A DNA stretch of 49,718 nt, taken from positions 1 through 49,718 of IMG/VR virus record IMGVR_UViG_3300031749_000453; one strand, written 5' to 3'. Below the pieces are notes generated by a model. That model was not told the DNA's origin, ran no database searches, and saw nothing but the letters and a program-made list of their open reading frames with translations. Origin of the DNA: a virus. Positions 24,664-32,704 of the stretch are shown piece after piece; position 1 is the stretch's first letter, and each line of letters opens with the position of its first letter. A program made the translations under genes and the position numbers.

Positions 24664-25524
24664 CTAGGTCTTGTCGATCCAGATGATGACCAGCTGGTTG
24701 TTTGTCTCATCCGTCCCGGCCGCTTTCGTCAACACACCAGCGCCCGCGGCATACTCAGCGGTCCGGTCTGCTACCGAGGCAATCGCCGCGGCGGTAGTGA
24801 ACGAAAGCACACTGACGATTTCGTCGCCCGCGGCCATTGCCGCGAGATTTACGTTCACGCCTATCCCTGTGCCTGCGGCCAGGTTAACCTTGAGGAAGCC
24901 CGTCGCGAGCTTGGCACCGGTCCAGATGCCATCTGCGAATTTCCCACGGCTGTCTGCATCTGCGGCGAAACCATTGGCGGCGATGATCGCATCGAGGTTG
25001 GCATTGGTAAGTGAATTAACAGCAAACTTTGCCAAGACAGTTGCGGCGTCGAAGAAGTTCGCCGCGACCTTTCCTCGCCCGGCGGCGTCTGCGCTGAGGA
25101 TGCCGTTGGCAAGATGGGCGGTGGCAATCGTTCCCGGACCAACCGTCCCGGCGCCCACACCAAAATCGTGCAGCACGCGAATGGTTGCCGTGAGTCCGGC
25201 GCCGACCGGCTCAAGGGCGATACCGAAGTAGACGCCGGAGGAATCGTTTTTGACCGTCGCGGGCGCGCCATCTATCAGAAAAAGGGTGTCACCCACGGCG
25301 ATGCCGCCGCCCACAGAGTCGGTGACCGGCAGGTCCCAGACGGAGATACCGAAATCGACGGTGCAGTGGCCGGCCGAGTTGCCGCCTTCGCCCTCGCGGG
25401 TGAGGGCCACGCCAGTTAGATTGCCGAGACGAACGGGTCCGCCGACAGCCGGCACCGCCGGCGAGGTGCAGGCGATCTCCGGCTGCTCGATGGACCAGAA
25501 CCGGTAAACCTCATTGGTAGGCAT
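24664..25524 (-). CDS. DUF2190-like capsid decoration protein with extended C-terminus
   Basis: This 286-residue protein sits just upstream of the major capsid gene. Residues about 20-120 have the DUF2190 pattern (GNLTGVALTREGEGG, TVDFGISVWDLPV, AVGDTLFLIDG). The C-terminal half has Ala/Gly-rich repeats of the form TIATAHLANGILSADAAGRGK and AKFADGIWTGAKLATGFLK, which resemble head-fibre or trimeric fibre modules. It probably decorates the capsid surface. Confidence 0.65.
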   Translation of the reverse strand: MPTNEVYRFWSIEQPEIACTSPAVPAVGGPVRLGNLTGVALTREGEGGNSAGHCTVDFGISVWDLPVTDSVGGGIAVGDTLFLIDGAPATVKNDSSGVYFGIALEPVGAGLTATIRVLHDFGVGAGTVGPGTIATAHLANGILSADAAGRGKVAANFFDAATVLAKFAVNSLTNANLDAIIAANGFAADADSRGKFADGIWTGAKLATGFLKVNLAAGTGIGVNVNLAAMAAGDEIVSVLSFTTAAAIASVADRTAEYAAGAGVLTKAAGTDETNNQLVIIWIDKT

Positions 25525-25550
25525 TTACTGTTTTCTCCCTTCTGATTTCT

Positions 25551-27143
25551 CTAGGACCCAGCAGCTAGCTCGGCCAGGCGCTCCGCTTCTGCCTCGGACA
25601 TGCCTTGCGCGCGGTAGAGGATCTTGTAGGACTCCCTAAGCCGGCTTACCGCGACCTGCCCATCTGCCGGGCGGGACGCCGTCCCCATGCCGCGGATCTG
25701 GCCCTGCCCGGTGACTTTGGCGAGGTATTCCGCCTCGGCATTGGCCGCCTCCTGAATCGCCGTGGCGTAGGCCTCCCTGTCGATCTGACCGTCCTTGACC
25801 ACCGGCTTGGCGGCGAGGCTTTCGGCCAGCCGGGTCTTGGTCAGGTCAGGGAGATTCTCGACCTTCGCCAGTTCGGCGCCGACAAAGTCGCGCGCCTCTC
25901 GCAATAGGAGCGCTTCCCGCAAGCGAGCATTTTCGCCGGTGAGCACGGCACGCGCTTCGGTTAGCTCGTTGACTTTGGCCTCCGCGGCGGCTAACGCCTC
26001 ACGAAGGGCCTTCTCTTCTTGATCAGTCACTTGCTGATCCTCCTTTGTATTTTTGTAGGCTTGCCCGCCGCGGGCCGCCTCGAAGAGCTGGAGCACTTCG
26101 CCGCCGCGTCCGGCTTGCGTCACGAAATCGACCGAGCGGACGGACTCGATGCCGGTGATGATTCGCGTCTTCTTCCCCTCCGCCTCACCATTCTGGTACC
26201 TACCCGTAGCGCGGATCGACATGCCGATGTGGGGAGCCAATTCCTGCACGGCTTGGCGGTAGGGCTCGAAGACCTGCACATCCGCGTAGATGCCGGGACC
26301 GGCCGGGCCGTTGGCTTCCCACGCAGGGGTACCGACGATTTTGCCGGCCAGATCACGCAGGCTGCGCTCCGGACGTTCGGCCTCCTCGCTCGCCGTGGGG
26401 TGATCCCAAAAGGTCTGCACATTGGCAAACAGGGGAGCGGCTTTCTGGAGAACTTCGCCCGGGTAGTAGCCCGAAGTGCCTTGGCCGGGGGAAATTATCC
26501 TGACTCTGGCAATTCCGTCCTTGTTGACCGCCTTGGCTTCGACCAGCGGGATCACATCGCCGATCAGCTCGACCGGCCCGCCATTGGACTCCTTGATGCC
26601 CGAAGGCATCAAGGAGTCCTCTTTGTTTGGGTTGGCTTTACGCCAAGCGGCCCGCACCTTGGCCTTCACCGCTGCTAGGTCGGCAGCGGGTATGTCCACT
26701 TTCTGGCCACGGAAACCTGGCCCGAGAGCGGCCGCTGCGGCACCCACGATACCGGCGTCAGGTGAACCGCCCGGTTCGGCGGTCAGCCTCAACTTCCAAG
26801 TGGAGGGCTTTTCCGGGTCGGGTACGTAGGCGAAATCGCTGGCCGGGAACTGCTTCCCGTCTTCGGTCTTGTAGGTCTTCTTTGCCTCCCCCACATTGGC
26901 CGGCGTGCCGAGGGTGACCTGTCCGTTACCGGGTTGGCAGTGGAGCGAAGCTCTGATGGCGTCCCGGACCGCACGCTCCTTGTCGCTAAACGACAGTTCG
27001 GCAGCCTCGTAGAGCAGACGGCGGGCTTCGGTCGCGTCCTCGGTGGCAGTTAGGATCTCCTGCAAGGCCTCCATCGCCGCCTGGATCTTCGCGCGGTTCG
27101 CGGCCGAGAGCTTCTTGCCGATCTCGACTAGGTTTAGATCCAT
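25551..27143 (-). CDS. Prohead protease plus scaffold fusion
   Basis: This 530-residue protein has three parts. Residues about 1-150 include FAYVPDPEKPSTWKLRL and a helix KAKVRAAWRKANP, a module seen next to phage proteases. Residues 160-340 look like the protease core (ELIGDVIPLVEAKAVNKDGI, FWDHPTASEE, HIGMSIRATGRY, RSVDFVTQAGRGG). The last 150 residues are a coiled coil typical of a scaffold (EEKALREALAAAEAKVNEL). ATG at 27143 has GGAGGTGCCC upstream. It lies between the MuF-like protein and capsid, as expected. Catalytic residues cannot be named with certainty. Confidence 0.65.
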   Translation of the reverse strand: MDLNLVEIGKKLSAANRAKIQAAMEALQEILTATEDATEARRLLYEAAELSFSDKERAVRDAIRASLHCQPGNGQVTLGTPANVGEAKKTYKTEDGKQFPASDFAYVPDPEKPSTWKLRLTAEPGGSPDAGIVGAAAAALGPGFRGQKVDIPAADLAAVKAKVRAAWRKANPNKEDSLMPSGIKESNGGPVELIGDVIPLVEAKAVNKDGIARVRIISPGQGTSGYYPGEVLQKAAPLFANVQTFWDHPTASEEAERPERSLRDLAGKIVGTPAWEANGPAGPGIYADVQVFEPYRQAVQELAPHIGMSIRATGRYQNGEAEGKKTRIITGIESVRSVDFVTQAGRGGEVLQLFEAARGGQAYKNTKEDQQVTDQEEKALREALAAAEAKVNELTEARAVLTGENARLREALLLREARDFVGAELAKVENLPDLTKTRLAESLAAKPVVKDGQIDREAYATAIQEAANAEAEYLAKVTGQGQIRGMGTASRPADGQVAVSRLRESYKILYRAQGMSEAEAERLAELAAGS

Positions 27144-27281
27144 GGGCACCTCCTTGGACAATAGAAAAAGCGCCAGTTCGCCTGATCCTGTCAGGTCCAA
27201 ACTGGCGCTCTAGTCGCTCGGCGTTTGGCTCACCGGCCCGGCGCTCTGGGCGCTCTCCCGGTGGACGATTATTCGATTGCC

Positions 27282-27467
27282 TCAATACATGCTTATCTTA
27301 ACACGATCTGGCGAATTGTCAAGCCCTTGACTATCCTCGCGGTAACGGGTTAAGTCCACGATGACGGGCAAGCGGCGACTGACAATCTCGATCAGGTCTC
27401 GCTGGGGATCGAAACGAAACAACAGCTTACCGGTGGTAGGCTCGCGGACTTCGCGAAACCCCTGCAT
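27282..27467 (-). CDS. 61-residue small protein of the head operon
   Basis: The protein starts MQGFREVREPTTGKLLFRFD and continues PQRDLIEIVSRRLPVIVDLTRY. It looks like a small beta-alpha domain and is plausibly real. The ATG at 27467 has GGAG at good spacing. It is the first gene after the intergenic RNA candidate and precedes the protease gene. No family name is recognised. Confidence 0.6.
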   Translation of the reverse strand: MQGFREVREPTTGKLLFRFDPQRDLIEIVSRRLPVIVDLTRYREDSQGLDNSPDRVKISMY

Positions 27468-27495
27468 TCACATCTCCTCAGGTTGACTTCTGTCA

Positions 27496-27524
27496 TTGAC
27501 AGATCACTGCCAGCGTGCTAGACT
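27496..27524 (+). promoter_or_regulatory. Plus-strand sigma70-type promoter TTGACA-N17-TAGACT
   Basis: A consensus -35 (27496-27501) and a fair -10 (27519-27524) with 17-bp spacing face rightward, against the direction of the late operon. No plus-strand gene follows. A strong terminator comes about 105 bp after the predicted start near 27531. Confidence 0.55.
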
Positions 27525-27530
27525 AGAATC

Positions 27531-27651
27531 GGTTCTGAGGTGGGAAGCCGCTACCCACGTAACCCTTCCGCTCGTCGGATTGAACAACGAGATGCCGGAG
27601 TCGCGCACGGTGGACGGGACCGCAGAAAGCCAGCCTACGGGCCGGTTTTTT
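27531..27651 (+). ncRNA. Candidate small RNA in the late operon (plus strand)
   Basis: Between the promoter at 27496-27524 and the terminator at 27630-27651 lies a transcript of about 120 nt with no convincing reading frame. Two further hairpins are visible: GTGGG...CCCAC (about 27541-27559) and CTCGT...ACGAG (about 27573-27593). Its 3' end is antisense to the last codons of the MuF-like gene. It could regulate late mRNA or be a decoy. No known RNA family is recognised. Confidence 0.45.
27630..27651 (+). terminator. Rho-independent terminator, usable in both directions
   Basis: CCAGCC-TACG-GGCCGG with one mismatch is followed by six T residues on the plus strand. The stem can be lengthened by the AAA/TTT flanks. 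On the minus strand the same hairpin spans the stop codon of the MuF-like gene, with a poorer T-tail (CTTTCT). Confidence 0.7.
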
Positions 27652-29008
27652 GTTGGCCGACATCGATCCACTTGTCCTTCAGTCGTCCATCCGCGCGAAA
27701 CAGGTCTCTGTGCGCTGCAGGGTACATCGTCAGGACCTGATGAGCTTTCTTTGCTCCACGCGTGGTAGGGTGTGCCAGGCTCAGTACAACGACGTAGTAC
27801 CTGTTTGGCTCCGATGCAACCCTCACAGCTCTTGCCTGCGACCAGCGACCCATTACCGGCTTGTGCTCCAGATGACGAGAAACGAACTCGGGCTTCTCCA
27901 CGGCCTTCCGCGCCAAGTCCGAATGCTGACTCAGCCAGGCCACTCTTTTGGGGTGCCCCTTGCTGATGTGCTCTTTTCCAATCGGAGTGAGAAAGGCTTC
28001 AAGGCGCTTCAAGTCTTTTCTCCCGGGTTCGTTCTTGGGATACAGATGCCTTGTATCAGCCGCCTCGCCCAGCGACTGCAGTGTAGGTGAGGCAAAGTCA
28101 ATCCTAGAAGGACGCTTTGGCCCCGTCCTCGCAAACCTACCCTTCCTATCTCGTGGCTGCTTCCGGCTCCATTCGAGCAGCGCTGCTTCGCTCACTCCCC
28201 GCTTCCGGCTGAGACAGGTGCACCGGCAGGCATAGTGCGCCAAGGGGTGCATGTGCCCGGACTGAAACGGCTGATCGGCGGGAATCCAGCCCTGTCCTTC
28301 GTTGGCAGCGCATTCCGGTTCTACCCTCTCATCCTTGACCGTGAGCCAGGCGTGCTCCATCTCCAGCCCCGCATCCATCAAGTCATCGACGACGGCCCGG
28401 CCGCCGACCTCGTAGGCCATCCCCGATTCGTACACGGCGATACCCGTGGCGCGGTTGGCGATGTGAAGCTGGGGTCTCGGCTCGGCGTACTCGGCGTACT
28501 TGGCGATGATCGCCTTGGCGGTCTTGTTGTACGACCAGCCCTCTTCCACCGCCTGCGTCACGATCCGCCCGATGTCCGCCTTGGTCGTCGCATTGATGCT
28601 CTTGGCGGCTTCGAGGGCGTGGCCTTTGAGGTAGCGGACGGCGGCCGGGTGGTCCAAATCGAACGAGATGCCGGCCCGCAGCTCCGCAATCGCTACTCTG
28701 GCACCAATCATGAGCGCCTGGGCGATCCAAAGGTCGATTGGCTCGATGAAGGCCTCGATGCTGGCCAAGGCAAGGGCGTCGAAGAGCGGCTCCCAGTCGT
28801 CCCACTTGCGGGTGCCCTCCTGCACCGGGTAGGTACCCTTGGCGCTCGCCAGTCTCTTGACGAACGCCTTGCCCTGCGTGGTGAAGGCCGCTGCCATGGC
28901 CGAGGCCAGGCCTTTGCGGCATCTGGCCAGCCGGCGGTTCTTGGAGGCAATGGCAGTCGATTCCAGGAATGTATCGACGGCCCGCAGCAGGTCAACCGCC
29001 AATGACAC
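27635..29008 (-). CDS. MuF-like minor head protein with C-terminal nuclease-like domain
   Basis: This is a 457-residue protein. The body is the Mu gpF-like head morphogenesis domain, ending in the hallmark cysteine/histidine segment: ECAANEGQGWIPAD, then HPLAHYACRCTCL near residues 260-300. After a basic linker (RKQPRDRKGRFARTGPKRP) comes a separate domain of about 140 residues: LEAFLTPIGKEHISKGHPKR, SRHLEHKPVMG, YYVVVLSLAHPTTRGAKKAH and DLFRADGRLKDKWI. That layout resembles the PBECR-type (barnase/EndoU/colicin/RelE-like) nuclease domains known to be fused to MuF proteins. The GTG at 29008 overlaps the portal end. The extra domain could be injected with the DNA. Confidence 0.75.
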   Translation of the reverse strand: MSLAVDLLRAVDTFLESTAIASKNRRLARCRKGLASAMAAAFTTQGKAFVKRLASAKGTYPVQEGTRKWDDWEPLFDALALASIEAFIEPIDLWIAQALMIGARVAIAELRAGISFDLDHPAAVRYLKGHALEAAKSINATTKADIGRIVTQAVEEGWSYNKTAKAIIAKYAEYAEPRPQLHIANRATGIAVYESGMAYEVGGRAVVDDLMDAGLEMEHAWLTVKDERVEPECAANEGQGWIPADQPFQSGHMHPLAHYACRCTCLSRKRGVSEAALLEWSRKQPRDRKGRFARTGPKRPSRIDFASPTLQSLGEAADTRHLYPKNEPGRKDLKRLEAFLTPIGKEHISKGHPKRVAWLSQHSDLARKAVEKPEFVSRHLEHKPVMGRWSQARAVRVASEPNRYYVVVLSLAHPTTRGAKKAHQVLTMYPAAHRDLFRADGRLKDKWIDVGQQKTGP

Positions 29009-30641
29009 GTTGCACCGCCTCTCGTAGCTCCCTGAGCGCCTCGGTGAACGCCTCCTGCTGTTGCCCCTGCTCGTCTGGCGGCTCATCCCCGTTCTGGCTC
29101 TTCGGCTGCGCCATCTTGGGTTGCGCGCCAGCAATCTCCTGTGCCCGCTGGGCATTCTGGTTGCGGAGCTGCGCCATCGTGCCCTCGCCGTCCTCCGGCG
29201 CGATCTTGTCCAGTAACTCGTCAATTTGGTCCACCCCCAGGGCCTGCAGAAGCAACCGTACCAGCGTTCGGTCGTCGAGCGTTCCAGCCGACTGCTTGCC
29301 GTCGAGCGTGGCCGCTGAGACAATCGCCTTGATGAGGCCATCGGTGTCGTGCTCCAGAATGGACGGGAAAGTGATCTCCACTTTGAGGTCGGCGTTGGTA
29401 GCCAGCTTGTGCGCCCGGACCTTTTGCTGCAACATGAACTGAATGATGTTCTGGAAGATATCAGCCCAGAGAGACTGCCGTTCCCGGAATTTCAATTCCG
29501 TCGGCCGGTCCAGACTCTTCGCCGTGGCTAGGTTCCCGGTCGAGACATCGGAGAAGAAGGTTTCCGGCACCCCGAACGATGCCGCGACCATCAGCAGGAA
29601 CCGCCGTCCTTCCTCCGGGTTGATCGTCGCCCCTGCCACCTTCACCGGATCGAGGTCCGCGCCAGTGGTTGACCGAATGAACGTCGAGCCCGTCACCGGT
29701 GCCGGGTTGGTCTCCGTCGTGCTGCTGCCTATCGTCGTCGCTAGTTTCGTCTTCGCCGCCGCGACGCCGGCCTTGCCCCCTGGCGTGGTTACCTTGAAGG
29801 CAAAGCGTGACAGCGCCCGGCTGATCGTCGCCCGGTCTGAGAGAAATTCCTTGTAGGCCTGGCCCCAGTCGAGCGCCTGATAGGTCTCGGGGACGCCGAA
29901 TTTCGCGTCCGACAGACAACCGACCTTGACGTGGTACACCGGCACGTCTTCGACCAGCGCGTTAACCGGCCGGACAGCATCGCGGGGGATGCCCCAGTCG
30001 GGATAGTAGGCTACCCGGATCGAGGGCCGGCCGTTGACGTCGGTCTCTGTCCACTCTCGCCGGTACCACCAAGGGTCTTTGCTGTCCTCCGGGTTGAAGA
30101 TGATCTCGGTGATCTCCTCTGGCGGAATCGTGCGCACCCGGGTAGTACCGTCCGCTGGGTTGACGAAGAAGGTAAAAAACAGGTTGCCGGTAACCTGTAG
30201 GTCCACCTCCTTGAGAAAGCGGGCCTGGTGGCCGGTTAGTTCGGCTTGGTTCGCCGGGTCATCCCAAAAAGCCTGCACCATCTCGTTGACCCTTTTGTCG
30301 GCGGCCTGCACGTTGACGCCCTGGGCGAACACGTAAAGGGCCTGCACGTTGACGCCCCGATTGATGAGGGGGTCCCGGAGATAGGCGCGCCGGGAACGGG
30401 TGATGACCTTGCCCAGCACCTCCCGCGGCATGTCGCGGGCGCCCTGTCCCGGTCTTTCCCAACCCACATCCTCGGCGGCAAGCACCAGCTCCGCATCTAG
30501 TGTCGCTTCTCTGAGCAGGTCTAAATTCGCCTCCTGACGGCTGACCAGGTCGCGTAACTCCTCCACCTGCTGGAGGGTATCCGATCCTGCCCTGTCATTG
30601 TGACCGTTGAGCCGCTCGCGCAGACTAGCAATCATGCCCAT
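28992..30641 (-). CDS. Portal protein (phage A)
   Basis: This 549-residue protein forms the DNA-entry ring. Typical portal segments are RSRRAYLRDPLINRGVNVQA, QARFLKEVDLQVTGNLFF, EITEIIFNPEDSKDPWWYRR, and the clip/wing block FLLMVAASFGVPETFFSDV. The N-terminal 60 residues are helical. The C-terminus is Gln/Glu-rich and helical. It is unrelated in detail to the split portal of element B. It follows the large terminase by 4 bp and overlaps the MuF-like gene by 17 bp. Confidence 0.85.
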   Translation of the reverse strand: MGMIASLRERLNGHNDRAGSDTLQQVEELRDLVSRQEANLDLLREATLDAELVLAAEDVGWERPGQGARDMPREVLGKVITRSRRAYLRDPLINRGVNVQALYVFAQGVNVQAADKRVNEMVQAFWDDPANQAELTGHQARFLKEVDLQVTGNLFFTFFVNPADGTTRVRTIPPEEITEIIFNPEDSKDPWWYRREWTETDVNGRPSIRVAYYPDWGIPRDAVRPVNALVEDVPVYHVKVGCLSDAKFGVPETYQALDWGQAYKEFLSDRATISRALSRFAFKVTTPGGKAGVAAAKTKLATTIGSSTTETNPAPVTGSTFIRSTTGADLDPVKVAGATINPEEGRRFLLMVAASFGVPETFFSDVSTGNLATAKSLDRPTELKFRERQSLWADIFQNIIQFMLQQKVRAHKLATNADLKVEITFPSILEHDTDGLIKAIVSAATLDGKQSAGTLDDRTLVRLLLQALGVDQIDELLDKIAPEDGEGTMAQLRNQNAQRAQEIAGAQPKMAQPKSQNGDEPPDEQGQQQEAFTEALRELREAVQRVIGG

Positions 30642-30645
30642 GTCC

Positions 30646-32355
30646 TCACCATCTCCCGTAGTCGCTGATTTGGCGGCGGTCCTCGTAGACCTCGACCTGC
30701 TCCTGCTGCCCGAGGAAGACGTAGTCCGGCGTCACCGCCAGGGCAAAGCCGTCGCCGTCGTCGGGAGAGCGGCCGACCCGCTGCTTGAACTGGTCCTTCG
30801 ACTCTAGCTTCTTGACCTGCACGCCGCGGAAGTTCGCCCAGCCGTAGATGCGCTCGCAGAGGTCCGTCTCCAGTTCGTCCGGCGGGTTCAGGAGGGCTAG
30901 CCCCTTTAGTGCCTCTCCGGCGGCGGCGTACATCTCCGTCGCCAGTTCGGCGTAGGCCTCCCACTCGTAGGGCGCGCCGTTGAAGTGGACCTCTAGCACG
31001 CTGAACTGGACGAAGGCCTGCACCAGAGCCAGGTCGTGGACCAACTGGTCGATCACCCCGCCGCCGAAGCCTCCGCCGCCGTCAACCCGGATCTGGATGG
31101 TCTCCACGCCCTGCTGGCGGAGCTGGAGGGCTTGCTGCTTGATCGTCAGGTAGTAGGCGAAGGTATCGAGTTGGGCGAACTGGGCGGCACGCCAGACCCG
31201 GCCGTTCCAGCGGACGTAGAGCGTGCCGAGGTCCTTGCCGTAGCGTGCGACGTCAACGCCCATGCTTGCTACCGCTGGGTTCTCCTTCAGGGGCAAGCGC
31301 TTGGTCGCCGCCTCATAGCGGCCAACCGGGATCATCGTGTTGTCGGCGATGTTCAGGGGCGCCACGCCCAGCACCCGGAACATGAACTCCGCATTGGGCT
31401 TGTAGATCACCCCCGGTCGCCAGAAGACCTCGAAGGTCTGGTCATCGGCACTGTGGTCGGATACCATTTCACAGTGCTTCTCGATCATCTCGTCCACGTA
31501 CTGGCGCTTCACCGCGCCCGGGATTACCTCCTGGCCCTCGATCACGTTAGGGTGCCAGAGGCAGGAGATGTGGAAATTTCTCACCGTCGAGAGTTCTCGT
31601 GTCTTGTGGAAACGGCTCGTGCGGGTCCGCGGGTTAGCCAGCATCAGGACGATGGAAATACCGCCCGAAGTCATGCCGTCCACGGCGTTGTAGACGAAAT
31701 CAGCCACGCCTTCCGCCTCGTCAAGAACAAACATCAGGTATCTCCCGTGCTGGCCCTGAATGCGTTCTGTGCCGCTCCCACCGGCGTTATTAGTCGCCCG
31801 GCCCTTGGCGAAATGGTTTGGCCCACGGTCAAGGGCCAGGTCGAGAATCCGCCCCGGCAATCCCTTGTCCAGGCGGTCGGCCTTGATCTCTTTCCAGAGC
31901 AGGTCATGGATCTGCTCCCATGAGGGCGCGAAGGTATAGATGATGCTCGGCACGAAGCAATCGAAAAAGTGGTTGACCAGACCGGCGGCGCATTTCGATT
32001 TGCCTACCGTGTGCCCCGACTCAACCCGGATGCGATTCTTGATCGTCTGGCCGGGCCGCCAGCAGGTGAGGTCCGCTTCGCTCAGCTCGCCCGCTTCATA
32101 GGCCGCCCGCTCGTGCTGCTGCCGGAGGGCGAGCACGTAAGCGTCGATGATTTCGGCCTGGCCTGGCCGCTCTGCACCATTACCACGCCAGGGTTCCCAG
32201 CCAAGCTTTTCCCGCATGTAGGCGATAGGGTCGTAGCGATAGACAGCTAGAGGATCTTGGTTACCCAATCCCCGCCGCCGCCGCTCTAATTCGGCTCGCG
32301 CTCTAAGCTGGATCAGCTCGCGCGCTGAGAAGGACCTTGATTGGGTCATCACCAT
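30646..32355 (-). CDS. terL: Terminase large subunit (phage A)
   Basis: This 569-residue packaging ATPase/nuclease has a variant Walker A, VESGHTVGKSK (residues about 111-121). Walker B is YLMFVLDEAEGV, and the coupling motif region is IVLMLANP. The nuclease domain shows SMGVDVARYGKD, IRVDGGGGFG and PDDGDGFALAV, three acidic sites of the RNase H fold. The start overlaps the small subunit gene by 53 bp. It cuts and pumps concatemeric DNA into the prohead at the portal. Confidence 0.9.
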   Translation of the reverse strand: MVMTQSRSFSARELIQLRARAELERRRRGLGNQDPLAVYRYDPIAYMREKLGWEPWRGNGAERPGQAEIIDAYVLALRQQHERAAYEAGELSEADLTCWRPGQTIKNRIRVESGHTVGKSKCAAGLVNHFFDCFVPSIIYTFAPSWEQIHDLLWKEIKADRLDKGLPGRILDLALDRGPNHFAKGRATNNAGGSGTERIQGQHGRYLMFVLDEAEGVADFVYNAVDGMTSGGISIVLMLANPRTRTSRFHKTRELSTVRNFHISCLWHPNVIEGQEVIPGAVKRQYVDEMIEKHCEMVSDHSADDQTFEVFWRPGVIYKPNAEFMFRVLGVAPLNIADNTMIPVGRYEAATKRLPLKENPAVASMGVDVARYGKDLGTLYVRWNGRVWRAAQFAQLDTFAYYLTIKQQALQLRQQGVETIQIRVDGGGGFGGGVIDQLVHDLALVQAFVQFSVLEVHFNGAPYEWEAYAELATEMYAAAGEALKGLALLNPPDELETDLCERIYGWANFRGVQVKKLESKDQFKQRVGRSPDDGDGFALAVTPDYVFLGQQEQVEVYEDRRQISDYGRW

Positions 32356-32704
32356 TGGCTAACCTCACCAACTGGTCGTTTGTCAGCTTCGTTAGGTCGA
32401 TCTGCTGGCCCGAGCTATTAACCTCCTGTCGTTCGACGTAGCCGCGGTCCTTGCCGAGCGTCTTGAGCACAAGCGCAACCGCCCACGGCTCGCCGTTGAG
32501 CACGGCGGCCCGCAGTTTCAGCTCGGACAGGTCGATTAGCTCGCCACGGCTATCCTCAATGGCCTGGCGAATGGCCACACAGGATTTAGCCCGCGTGTAG
32601 ATCGTCTTTGGCGTGCATCCCACCTGCCGCGCAGCCAGATAGACCAGGCCATTGGTAGCCTTGAGGGCCGCTATGATCTTGTCGGTCGAGTAACGCTCAA
32701 CCAT
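32303..32704 (-). CDS. Terminase small subunit-like HTH protein
   Basis: This 133-residue protein has an N-terminal helix-turn-helix (IIAALKATNGLVYLAARQVG, then CTPKTIYTRAK), a helical middle and a C-terminal tail. This is the usual organisation of small terminases that recognise pac or cos. It lies between the methylase and TerL and overlaps both, so the three are translationally linked. Confidence 0.7.
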   Translation of the reverse strand: MVERYSTDKIIAALKATNGLVYLAARQVGCTPKTIYTRAKSCVAIRQAIEDSRGELIDLSELKLRAAVLNGEPWAVALVLKTLGKDRGYVERQEVNSSGQQIDLTKLTNDQLVRLANGDDPIKVLLSARADPA

